Shown here one piece after another: positions 1 to 8,259 of a stretch of DNA of 64,000 bases. The DNA is from JAXHTY01 sp034189225. Its GTDB lineage: Bacteria; Desulfobacterota; Desulfobacteria; Desulfobacterales; Desulfosudaceae. Under the pieces are notes generated by a model. The model was not told the DNA's origin. It searched no databases and saw nothing but the letters and a program-made list of their open reading frames with translations. Where the stretch lies: the NCBI GenBank assembly GCA_034189225.1, contig JAXHVL010000101.1:1-64000 (forward strand), given 5' to 3'. The translations under genes and the position numbers were made by a program. Numbering within the stretch: position 1 is the stretch's first letter; each line of letters starts with the position of its first letter.

Positions 1-144
1 CAAAAAAAGAAGGCTTTTTTTACTGCGGGGTAGGCGGGGGAAGTGTTTTAAAATTACATGGCGGGGTAAGCAGGGTCAATTATTCTGGGAATCGCCGGGT
101 CAATTATTGTGGGATGTAGGACCTTTCTGCTGGGGATAAATGCA
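1..144. other. left-edge noncoding DNA with a short direct repeat
   Basis: No gene is visible here. A 16-bp motif starting GTCAATTATT occurs twice, at 75-90 and 99-114, with one difference (C/G). A small A/T-rich hairpin lies near 2-21. Spaced copies of such a motif are sometimes seen at insertion-sequence ends, but no transposase is present, so this is only a possibility. The region lies downstream of the sucrose phosphorylase gene, whose TGA is at 145-147. Confidence 0.4.
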
Positions 145-1593
145 TCACACTACAAACGTCTCATCCGACCGCTTCTCGCTGTCGTAGTAAGTGATCTGCG
201 TGTGATAGGTGTACAGATCGATGCGGGCGGTGGCATGGTAGGGCTGGTTGACCCAGGAGAGGATGACCTGGTGTTTTTCGGAATCTTCAATTAAAAAATC
301 GCCGCTGAACACCGGGTAGCTGCTGCGGAACTCCATCAGCCGGATGAGCCGCTGCACCACTTCTTTTTTCACCTCACTGTCGATCTCGTCCAGGGTGTAG
401 TTATGACGGTTGATGTCCCGGCCGTTTTTGGTCTCTTCCACCATGGCGATATCGTTTTTCCCGGCCAGAAGCCCCACATAATATACATGGGGAATGCCCG
501 GCGTGAAAAACTGAATGGTCCGGGCGGCAAGATAGGAATCGTCGTTGCATTCCAGGGCCGAGTAATAGGTGCAGTTCACCTGGTAAATATCCAGGTTCTT
601 ATAATCGGCGCTGGAATAGATCGGTTTTACGTTGGACCCTTTTTCATAAAGCCCGTTCACCGTGCGCTCGATCTCCTCCTGGGTCATCAGATCCGCCACA
701 TCCACAACCCCGATGCCGTCGTGGGTGTCAAGGGTGGTAAACTGATTGCGCGGACAAATGTTCAGCCAGTTCAGCAGCCGCTCATTGGTATGGTGATACA
801 GGGTGTGCAGCACCAGCATGGGCAGCATGAAATCATACACCCAGTACCCCTTGTGGGCCAGCTTCAACTGGTAGGAATAGTGTTCGTGCACTTCCGGCAG
901 CAGCTGCACATCGAAGGGCGCGACAAACTCCTTGAGCATCTGCAGCAATTGCCAAACCTCCGGCTCCACGAAAAAGCAGTTGGTACCCAGCTTGATGGTG
1001 GTATAGGCAAATGCGTCCATGCGGATGAATTCAGGTTTTTTCCGTGAAAGAAAGATCAGAAAATCCCGGAAGATTTCCCGGGTTACCGGGGACTGAAGGT
1101 CCAGGTCGATCTGCTCATAATCGAAGGTGGACCAGATCACCTCGCGGGACCCGTCCGGCCGTTCGATTTCCTGGTACGGGGGAGATGGCTTGCGCGTATA
1201 AACCCGTTTCAGGTCTTCCTCGCTGACCTTGCCGCCGGGCGCCAGCTTGTTGAAGCTCAGGAACATGTCCGCATACCGGGACTTGTCCCCGTGCTCGATG
1301 TAATCCGTAAAATACTTGGACTGCCGGGAAATATGGTTCACCATGAAATCGATGGTGAGACCAAAGTCCTCCTGAATCATCTCGATGTCGCGCCATGTGC
1401 CGAAGGCCGGGTCCACATTGTAGTAGGTGATTGGCGCAAACCCCCGGTCCGCTGATGAGGGATAGAACGGCAGAATGTGCACGCCGCCGGCGGCATCTGA
1501 AAAATACCGCTTTAACACATAGTGAAGTTCCTGAAGATTTTTGCCAAGACTGTCCGGATAACTGATAATCTGAATCTTGTTGTTGATACTCAT
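145..1593 (-). CDS. sucrose phosphorylase (GH13 family)
   Basis: A 482-residue alpha-amylase-superfamily enzyme that phosphorolyses sucrose to alpha-glucose-1-phosphate and fructose in the cytoplasm. The catalytic residues can be placed: the nucleophile Asp in FIRMDAFAY (about residue 190), the acid/base Glu in LLPEVHEHY (about 233) and the transition-state Asp in TLDTHDGIG (about 291). Length and spacing match known sucrose phosphorylases. The ATG overlaps the stop of the upstream sucrose-phosphate synthase by 4 bp (ATGA), so the two are translationally coupled. Fructose released here can be used by the fructokinase two genes upstream. Related GH13 enzymes acting on sucrose-6-phosphate or glucosylglycerate are possible alternatives, because specificity cannot be fixed by reading. 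Confidence 0.88.
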   Translation of the reverse strand: MSINNKIQIISYPDSLGKNLQELHYVLKRYFSDAAGGVHILPFYPSSADRGFAPITYYNVDPAFGTWRDIEMIQEDFGLTIDFMVNHISRQSKYFTDYIEHGDKSRYADMFLSFNKLAPGGKVSEEDLKRVYTRKPSPPYQEIERPDGSREVIWSTFDYEQIDLDLQSPVTREIFRDFLIFLSRKKPEFIRMDAFAYTTIKLGTNCFFVEPEVWQLLQMLKEFVAPFDVQLLPEVHEHYSYQLKLAHKGYWVYDFMLPMLVLHTLYHHTNERLLNWLNICPRNQFTTLDTHDGIGVVDVADLMTQEEIERTVNGLYEKGSNVKPIYSSADYKNLDIYQVNCTYYSALECNDDSYLAARTIQFFTPGIPHVYYVGLLAGKNDIAMVEETKNGRDINRHNYTLDEIDSEVKKEVVQRLIRLMEFRSSYPVFSGDFLIEDSEKHQVILSWVNQPYHATARIDLYTYHTQITYYDSEKRSDETFVV

Positions 1594-3782
1594 GCTTTGG
1601 TGGCCTTTTCAATAAACTTGTAATGACGAATGCCCTCGACAATCCCGCCGGCACAGGGCGCCTTGGCAAAATAAACATGCCGGCTCCCCTTCAGGGATTT
1701 CAGTTCATCGCTGTAGTTGCCAACCACCACCGCCTTGACATCGCCCTTGAGCATCTCCTCGTCGTTGCCGGAATCCCCGCAAACCAGGAAATTGGCAAGG
1801 GGTATCTTCCATTTATAGCTCAGATACCGGATGGCCTTGCCCTTGGACGCCCGGTATGGAAGAATGTCAAGATATTGGCCGTGAGAATAAATCAGGTTGT
1901 ACCGGCATTTGTTTTTCAACAGCATGTTATGGACCTCTGCCAGCCTGTCTTTTCCCGGATCCATGTCATAGCTGATCTTGTATTTCCGCTGGGTATCATC
2001 TTCCTGGTATTCAAGAAAATCAAAGTCCTTCAATAAATTATATATTTTTTCCCGGTCCCAGTTCTTGGAAATGTGGGTGGCCCAGCCATTTGAAAAATGA
2101 AGCTCCTTGCCGTAATAGAGCTCGGAGCCCACGGATGAAATAATCACATCCGGCGGATCAATGCCGTATGACTCCAGATGCGCCACCGCGGATTCCATGG
2201 TGCGGCCCGTGGCCACGCCGAAACCGATCCTGTCCCGGTTATCCTTCAACAGTTTCAGCAGCTCTTCCAGGTGGCCGTTGTCCTGGCCGATCAACGTATT
2301 GTCAATATCCGTTATGAGGAAATAATCCAGGCCCATGATCCGCCGGCCGATGGCATCCGAGGGCTGCGCCACATCCATGCCGGTTTCACCCGAACGCTGA
2401 ATCACATCTCTTACTTCCTGAATATACTTATCGGCATGGCTGTCCCAGGTATAATGCTTGCGCACATTGATGGTCCCGTTCTTGGAATAGGTTTTCCAGA
2501 GTTCGCTGTCCGTTATAATCTTTTTAATGGCACCGCTGATCTCCCCGGTTTTCGTAGGATCCACCAGGATACCGCAGTCACAGTTCTCGATGATATCATG
2601 GGGGCCGCCGTCGTTGGTGGCCACAATGGGCAGGCCCGTGGCCGCCGCCTCGATGAGGGTTAATCCGAAAGGCTCGGTGAGTGCAGCATTGACGAACACC
2701 CCCTTTTTCTCCGCCGCAATCCGGTACAGCTCCGGCACCTCGTATTCAAAATCATGTTTCTTGGGTATGGCCATCTTGCCGTAAAGGTCGTATTTGTCCA
2801 TATTCAGCAGCATCATGGTCAAAACTTCTTTTTCATTCTCTTCCTTGTCGGTGATGTCCTTGCGAATGCCGGCAAAAACGGCCAGATTGGCGATGGAAGC
2901 AAGCTCGCGGTCTTCTCCGTAAGCCTTGATCAGGCCGGAAATGTTTTTCCGTTTATCCGGGCGGGACAGGGCAAGGATAATCGGCCGGTCCGGGTGCATC
3001 AAAAACCGGTCCAGCTCTTCGATGACCGAGGCCCTGGCAAACCGCTCCTCCTCCTTTTTGCCATTCGTTTCCGAGACAATATCGTGGTAATAGGGATAAA
3101 ACCGTTCAATGTTCAGCCCGGGTGGAATAACCCTGAAGTTCGGCATATGGCTGTCCACATAAGCCCCGTATTGTTCATTCACTTCCTGCCGGGTGCTGGC
3201 AATAATAAGATCGGCGGTCTTCAGCACATCCTCTTCCACTTTTATCCGGTAGTCGATCTTGTAGGTTTTGATGATATCCGCCTCTTTCATGCCGTCATTG
3301 AGCAGCCGGGCCTTTTTCGACCGGCCCAGGGAATGGCCGGTAAAAATAAAATTGATATTAAACAACTGGGCCAGCTGGGACGCCACGTATCCCGCATCCG
3401 CGTAATGACCATGAACGATATCCGGAATCCGGTTTTCGGATTTGATGAACTGAATGGTCTTGTCCACGTATTCGTCCAGGTGCGGCCACAGGAGCTCTTT
3501 GCGCATGTACTTCTTTCCGCCGCACTGAATCCGGACGATCCGGAACTTGTCGTTCACCTGTTTCACGGGCTCGGCATAATCCGAGGAAACGGTCTTATCG
3601 CTGACCAGCCGGGTGAAAAGATCCACCAGCGCCACATCCTCCCGCTGACTCAGGTGCCGGGCCAGTTCAACGACATACTGAACCTGGCCGCCGGTATCCG
3701 CATCCCGGCCCATCTCCATGTTTTTTTCCCGGACCAGCCCATGAATGCTGAACATTTGAATATAAAGCTGTTTTTCGGTCAT
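1590..3782 (-). CDS. bidomain sucrose-phosphate synthase / phosphatase-like protein
   Basis: 730 residues. Residues 1 to about 465 form a GT-B glycosyltransferase of the sucrose-phosphate synthase family: the N-terminal glycine-rich MGRDADTGGQ region, GHSLGRSK, and the C-terminal EPFGLTLIEAAATGLP nucleotide-sugar motif. From about residue 485 a HAD-type domain follows with DIDNTLIG (motif I), VATGRT (motif II) and CGDSGNDEEML (motif IV), resembling sucrose-6-phosphate phosphatase. One polypeptide could therefore make sucrose-6-P from NDP-glucose and fructose-6-P and dephosphorylate it. In many SPS proteins the HAD domain is inactive, but here the motif I aspartates are present. ATGA overlaps join it to the genes on both sides. 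Confidence 0.9.
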   Translation of the reverse strand: MTEKQLYIQMFSIHGLVREKNMEMGRDADTGGQVQYVVELARHLSQREDVALVDLFTRLVSDKTVSSDYAEPVKQVNDKFRIVRIQCGGKKYMRKELLWPHLDEYVDKTIQFIKSENRIPDIVHGHYADAGYVASQLAQLFNINFIFTGHSLGRSKKARLLNDGMKEADIIKTYKIDYRIKVEEDVLKTADLIIASTRQEVNEQYGAYVDSHMPNFRVIPPGLNIERFYPYYHDIVSETNGKKEEERFARASVIEELDRFLMHPDRPIILALSRPDKRKNISGLIKAYGEDRELASIANLAVFAGIRKDITDKEENEKEVLTMMLLNMDKYDLYGKMAIPKKHDFEYEVPELYRIAAEKKGVFVNAALTEPFGLTLIEAAATGLPIVATNDGGPHDIIENCDCGILVDPTKTGEISGAIKKIITDSELWKTYSKNGTINVRKHYTWDSHADKYIQEVRDVIQRSGETGMDVAQPSDAIGRRIMGLDYFLITDIDNTLIGQDNGHLEELLKLLKDNRDRIGFGVATGRTMESAVAHLESYGIDPPDVIISSVGSELYYGKELHFSNGWATHISKNWDREKIYNLLKDFDFLEYQEDDTQRKYKISYDMDPGKDRLAEVHNMLLKNKCRYNLIYSHGQYLDILPYRASKGKAIRYLSYKWKIPLANFLVCGDSGNDEEMLKGDVKAVVVGNYSDELKSLKGSRHVYFAKAPCAGGIVEGIRHYKFIEKATKA

Positions 3783-4675
3783 GACGGTAAAAACCCTTTA
3801 TTTAAAGCATTGTATATTTCCGTGCCTTCCGGTACGGCCCCCTGAATTTCGCACATGCGCGCCGCAAAATCACTGGCCGCCGTCAACGTTGCGCCCAGAG
3901 GCCTGCCCTTAAGATACCCGACGGCAATCACCGCCGCAAAGGCGTCGCCGGCCCCTACCGTATCAATACAGTCATATCCTTCCGGTACGCCGGTTGATGC
4001 ATAATCGTCCGGGGTAAAAAGCTCGCTGCCGTCTATCCCTTTTGTCAATGCCACCATGCTCAGCCCCCACCGCTCCATGAAACCGTTGACGATTTTATGG
4101 GCATGACCGGAAACGCCGAACATATCGGCCAGCACCTCAAGTTCCTCGGCGTTCAGTTTCAAAATATCCGCCGCCCGCAGTGAGTCCTGAACCGCTTCAC
4201 TGGTATAACAATGGGGACGAAGATTGACATCGTAAAAAAAGGGCACGTCCGCAGGTTTCGCCAGAAACACGTCCCGAAGGGTCTGGCGGCTTTTTTCATG
4301 CCGCTGCACCAGTGTTCCGGTATAAAGAAGGGAAGGCCGGGCAGTGAGCCGGCGGCCCATGACATCCGTGTACGCGATATGGTCATAGGCCACGTCCTGG
4401 ACAATATCAAAGGTCGGCACCCCTTTATCATCCAGCTGTACCATGACCTTTCCGGTCTCACGGCTGTCGTCAATCTGGACATCCGTCATGGAAAAACCGG
4501 CTTCCTTCATGATATCCAGAATTTCACGGCCGTTGGCATCATCGCCCACACGGGTGACGAAATCCACGGGAAACCCCATCTGCTTCATGTGAAATGCAAA
4601 ATTGAAAGGAGCGCCGCCAATGCGCTTGTATGCCGGAAAAATATCGAACAGGACTTCACCGATAACGAAAATCAT
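3779..4675 (-). CDS. PfkB-family fructokinase
   Basis: 298 residues, a ribokinase/PfkB-fold sugar kinase. It begins MIFVIGEVLFDIFP, has the substrate segment GGAPFNFAFHMKQMG, and ends with the DTVGAGDAFAA anion hole containing the catalytic Asp (about residue 240). The start is placed at 4675 because an AAAGGGAG ribosome site lies 6 nt upstream. A longer open frame to 4765 has no such site and adds no conserved sequence. It phosphorylates fructose, giving the precursor for sucrose-phosphate synthase. It is the first gene of the coupled cassette and its stop overlaps the next ATG (ATGA). Fructose is inferred as substrate from the context and the family's usual specificity. Confidence 0.88.
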   Translation of the reverse strand: MIFVIGEVLFDIFPAYKRIGGAPFNFAFHMKQMGFPVDFVTRVGDDANGREILDIMKEAGFSMTDVQIDDSRETGKVMVQLDDKGVPTFDIVQDVAYDHIAYTDVMGRRLTARPSLLYTGTLVQRHEKSRQTLRDVFLAKPADVPFFYDVNLRPHCYTSEAVQDSLRAADILKLNAEELEVLADMFGVSGHAHKIVNGFMERWGLSMVALTKGIDGSELFTPDDYASTGVPEGYDCIDTVGAGDAFAAVIAVGYLKGRPLGATLTAASDFAARMCEIQGAVPEGTEIYNALNKGFLPS

Positions 4676-5021
4676 ATGCCGCTCCCTTTGCAGATCACCC
4701 CGCCAGTGCATTGAGTTGCATAAAGTCCACCCGCGCATATACACCCCGCACACATATGTCTGCACCCATACGGCGGCATCACAGCCGCTTCCTGTGACAT
4801 GCAGGACCTTGAGCGAAAGGCAACAGTCCGGGAAATAATAGTGTTCTCAGCGGGATTCTGGTCAGTGACATGTTCATAAAGTTAACCTCTAAAATAATAC
4901 ACGCCCACCCGAAAAGTCAAGAACATGGCCCCATTCTCTGTTGACAGCTTCCCCAAAAGGCGTTACCACTATTGACAATAACCTGTGTATATCCATCAGC
5001 ACTGGCTGGAAGGACGATTTC
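4676..5021. other. divergent intergenic region, sucrose cassette / cyclophilin-like gene
   Basis: About 345 bp between divergently transcribed genes, so promoters for both should lie here. I see no clear -35/-10 pair or operator palindrome. An AT-rich stretch near 4885-4900 is the most promoter-like segment. Nothing here resembles a gene. Confidence 0.4.
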
Positions 5022-5384
5022 ATGGCGGGACGCAAAATAATCATCGACTTCGGGGAATTTGAACTGACGGCGACCCTGTTTGACACCCCGATTGCGGGCC
5101 GGTTCGCCGACACCCTGCCGAAAACGGTATCCTTCACCCGGTGGGGCGGGGAAATGTACGGCTCCATCGGCGCGGACCTGGGCGAGGAAACCCTGGTCGG
5201 CGATATCCCCTCAGGCGGCATCGCCTATACCAACCGGGGCAACTATGTCTGCATCTTCTTTGGCCAGCGGCCGGCCTGGCCGGTGGACCACATCGGCCAG
5301 ATTGACGCGGACCGGTCCCCTGAAAAAATTGCACAATTGCTGAAACAAACCACTGCCGATCACTTCACCATTCGAAGCGGCTGA
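5022..5384 (+). CDS. cyclophilin-like fold protein
   Basis: 120 residues, small and without signal peptide or membrane segment. The sequence (KIIIDFGEFELTATLFDTPIA, then WGGEMYGSIG and GDIPSGGIAY, ending with FFGQRPAW) matches the uncharacterised bacterial cyclophilin-like family typified by TM1367. Members keep the beta-barrel fold, but peptidyl-prolyl isomerase activity is not established. The start at 5022 is chosen because GGAAGG lies 8 nt upstream; an in-frame ATG at 4941 would add 27 poorly conserved residues. The next gene begins 20 bp downstream, so they may be co-transcribed. Confidence 0.75.
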   Translation: MAGRKIIIDFGEFELTATLFDTPIAGRFADTLPKTVSFTRWGGEMYGSIGADLGEETLVGDIPSGGIAYTNRGNYVCIFFGQRPAWPVDHIGQIDADRSPEKIAQLLKQTTADHFTIRSG

Positions 5385-5404
5385 TTGGCACAAAACGGCA
5401 TGCC

Positions 5405-7819
5405 ATGGTCACCCCGAAAAGCGGAAACACACGACTGAAAAAAATCACAACGGTGATTGCCCTTCTGCTGGGAATCTATGCCCTGGCCGGATTTATCGGT
5501 ATCCCCCTGGTGATGGAAGCCGTCGTGCCGGGCAAGCTATCCGGTCACCTGAACCGACGGGTGACCCTGGAAAATATTGCACTGAACCCCTTTTTCCTGA
5601 CCCTGACAGTGGAGGGTTTGAAAATCGCGGAAGCCGGCACAACCGATCCCGCAGACGATGCCCCGCCATGGGCGCAATGGGAACGCCTTTTTGTGAATGT
5701 TCGCCTTTTTTCGGGGATAAAGCCGGTGCCGGGCATCAAAACCCTTCAACTGACAACCCCCACGGTCCGAATCACCCGGCAGCCGTCGGGAACATTTAAT
5801 GTGGCCGATCTGCTGACCGGCGGCAAGGCAGCAGACGAGGACATGGCCGGCAATAAGCCAGAGGCGCCGCAATCCAGCGAAAACAATCCCTTTATACCGG
5901 CTATCGATACCCTGAAGATCATTAACGGCCGGGTAAGTTTTATTGATCATGCCGCCCCCGGCGCATCAGACGGGCCGGCCGTCTTCACCCTTGAAAATAT
6001 GAATCTGCGGGTAACCGGCTTTTCTCCGGAGCCGGAAACCGTTGCCGATACAGCGCTGCACTTTCGGCTCGACCCGTCCACCGCTATCGATCTGACCGGC
6101 ACGTTCGACATTATGCCCCTAGCGGCAAATGCCCATCTGGCCATCAGCGATCTTGAGGTTCCCCTGGCGCAGCCTTACATACCACCTTCCATCCGGCTTC
6201 AGGTCACCGAGGGCAGCATCGACATATCGGCGGATATTCAAGTAAAAACCGACCCGGAAACGGGGCTGTGTGCAATTTTTGAGGGAAAAACCGGGTTCAG
6301 GGGGTTGACTGTGGTGGAACGGGAAAAGGGGGAGCCGTTTTTCGCCCTGGACGAACTGACCATTAAGGGCATCCGCATGAACTCTCAGCCTATGGCGATC
6401 CATGCGGAGCAGATTCTGCTGGCCGGTGTCAACCAGAGGATCACAATTAACCAGCAGGGGGAGCTGAACCTGGCCCGGGCCTTTCAGAAAAAATCACCGG
6501 CATCTGCAGAAACAGAAACGGAATCCACCGACACGGAGAAGGAAAAAACAGCGGCGCCGGCCTCGAAAGACAAGGCAGCGCCGGAAAACATGATCCCCTT
6601 TCCCGTTGACATCGGGGAAGTGGTATTGCGCGATATTGCCACCGATTTCACGGATAAAAACATAGAGCCCAATTTCGCCGCCCGGCTCACCCTGGCCGAA
6701 GGCCGCATTGAGGGCCTTACATCCCGGTCCTTTTCCGGGGCGGACATGATGATAAAAGGGGCGCTTGACCGGCATGCGCCGCTCTCCCTGTCCGGCAAAA
6801 TCAACCCCTTTCTTCAGAACATCCTGCTCGATGCCGCCGTCCGCCTTCACAACATGGAACTCAGCAGCATCTCACCATATACCGGCAAATACATCGGCCG
6901 GGCCATTGAACAGGGAAAGCTGAACCTGAATCTGGCTTACACCCTCAGGGATCAGGCCCTTACGGCCGAAAATCACATTCTGCTCGATCAATTTACCCTG
7001 GGGAAAAAAATCCAGAGCCCGGCGGCACTGAATCTGCCCGTAGGCCTTGCCGTTGCCCTGCTGAAAGACCGGCAGGGCGAAATCAACCTGGACATTCCCG
7101 TATCCGGCCGGCTGGACAACCCTGAATTTTCCGTGGCCGCCATTGTCCTTCAGGCCCTGAAAAACATCCTGGTCAAGGCGGCGGCATCTCCCTTTGATCT
7201 GGTGGCCTCTCTGGTGGACGGTGGGGAGGAACTGCGGTTCATTGCTTTTGATGCCGGCACAACCCGACTCACAGAACAGGCCCGGGAAAAACTCAAGAAC
7301 ATGGATGAGCTTCTCTACAAACGACCGGCCCTGCGGCTGGAAATCTCCGGCTGCGTTGATCCGGTAGAAGACAGGAACGTACTTACCCGGACAGCGCTGG
7401 AGCGCAGGCTGAAGAAAATGAAATGGCGTTCTATGGACGGCAACCAGAAGAAAGACGCCGCAGACGATATAACGCTGTCGCCGGCAGAATACAACACCTA
7501 CCTGCAAACCCTTTATAAGCAGACGATCGACAGCAGCACCGGCACTGACCAGCAGGTGGCAGACGGCCGGAAAGACGCCGCGAAAAGCGACCCGAAGCCC
7601 GACCGGCGCGCCATGGAAACCGCCCTTCTGGAACAGTTAAGGGTCAAGGATGCCGAACTGCTGTTGCTGGCCCGGGACCGGGCCCGGGCCGTCAAAAACC
7701 ACCTGATCGGGCCGGGCCGTGTTGAACCGGCCCGGCTGTTTATTCTGGACAGCCGCATCATCACCGAACCATCCGATGACGCCATGCCGCCGGCCCGGGT
7801 CACTTTGGGACTGCGATAA
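5405..7819 (+). CDS. DUF748 (AsmA-like) envelope protein
   Basis: 804 residues with an N-terminal membrane anchor (residues about 14-36), then a long beta-rich periplasmic region typical of DUF748/AsmA-like proteins: HLNRRVTLENIALNPF near the start, repeated functional-like blocks, and a low-complexity Ala/Glu/Thr/Lys linker near 365-395. From about residue 620 a segment with FDAGTTRLTEQAREKL resembles the OmpA-like end found in this family. Relatives are thought to bridge inner and outer membrane and to affect lipid traffic, but the function of this protein is not known. A repeat element begins directly after the stop codon. Confidence 0.8.
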   Translation: MVTPKSGNTRLKKITTVIALLLGIYALAGFIGIPLVMEAVVPGKLSGHLNRRVTLENIALNPFFLTLTVEGLKIAEAGTTDPADDAPPWAQWERLFVNVRLFSGIKPVPGIKTLQLTTPTVRITRQPSGTFNVADLLTGGKAADEDMAGNKPEAPQSSENNPFIPAIDTLKIINGRVSFIDHAAPGASDGPAVFTLENMNLRVTGFSPEPETVADTALHFRLDPSTAIDLTGTFDIMPLAANAHLAISDLEVPLAQPYIPPSIRLQVTEGSIDISADIQVKTDPETGLCAIFEGKTGFRGLTVVEREKGEPFFALDELTIKGIRMNSQPMAIHAEQILLAGVNQRITINQQGELNLARAFQKKSPASAETETESTDTEKEKTAAPASKDKAAPENMIPFPVDIGEVVLRDIATDFTDKNIEPNFAARLTLAEGRIEGLTSRSFSGADMMIKGALDRHAPLSLSGKINPFLQNILLDAAVRLHNMELSSISPYTGKYIGRAIEQGKLNLNLAYTLRDQALTAENHILLDQFTLGKKIQSPAALNLPVGLAVALLKDRQGEINLDIPVSGRLDNPEFSVAAIVLQALKNILVKAAASPFDLVASLVDGGEELRFIAFDAGTTRLTEQAREKLKNMDELLYKRPALRLEISGCVDPVEDRNVLTRTALERRLKKMKWRSMDGNQKKDAADDITLSPAEYNTYLQTLYKQTIDSSTGTDQQVADGRKDAAKSDPKPDRRAMETALLEQLRVKDAELLLLARDRARAVKNHLIGPGRVEPARLFILDSRIITEPSDDAMPPARVTLGLR

Positions 7820-8086
7820 AAAGTGTGCAAAATAGAGAGCGCCCAGAAGCTGGGCCTTCGGCTTCCCTCGCAGGAACGGTTTTTTCGGCGCGGGCAGAAA
7901 CTCGCCTGTCATTTTTTACAGAAGCGTTAAATCTCGTCTGCTCAGACAGTCTGCCCGCGTCTTCCGAAAAAACCGCCCCTGCTCGGCTGCGCTGCAAGGG
8001 GCTGGGCACGTGTTGCTGTTCAGTTGTTTCGGCAAACTGAAAAATTGGGTAAAATTGATATTTTTACAATAAATTGGCAGATTATT
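7820..8086 (+). repeat. dispersed foldback repeat R1, copy A
   Basis: The first of four copies of a long intergenic element (others near 25164, 49121 and 52441). Its core is a long imperfect hairpin. The arm CGGTTTTTTCGG followed by CGCGGGCAG is matched after about 70 bp by CTGCCCGCG and CCGAAAAAACCG. The open frames it contains on both strands are similar between copies because the DNA is repeated, and they should not be called genes. This copy starts next to the DUF748 stop and is followed by an R2 element. Confidence 0.85.
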
Positions 8087-8231
8087 CCTTGGAAGTTCAA
8101 TATCTGCGTTGCGCTGCATCTCTCGTCATGTTACGTACCGCCAAGTACGCTCCATTCCTCGAGATGCATCGTCGCCTTGCTCTTGAACTTTTTACTTTGC
8201 CGTCCCAAAGACAACTTTTCAAAAAACCATC
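8087..8231 (+). repeat. dispersed palindromic element R2, copy A
   Basis: Related to the complete R2 element at 52721-52872. It shares the TATCTGCGTTGCG segment, the inner inverted repeat GATGCATC on either side of the ACGTAC/GTACG centre, and the tail CTTGAACTTTTTACTTTGCCG. It ends with CCATC as in the complete copy, but the outer ends are eroded. No gene lies in 7820-8259. Confidence 0.75.
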
Positions 8232-8259
8232 ATGGGATTAATAAAAAGGGGGAGGGGAT

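Noticed and set aside
75..114. IS21-like terminus at the left edge
   Set aside because: Only two short direct repeats and no transposase; not enough to call a mobile element.
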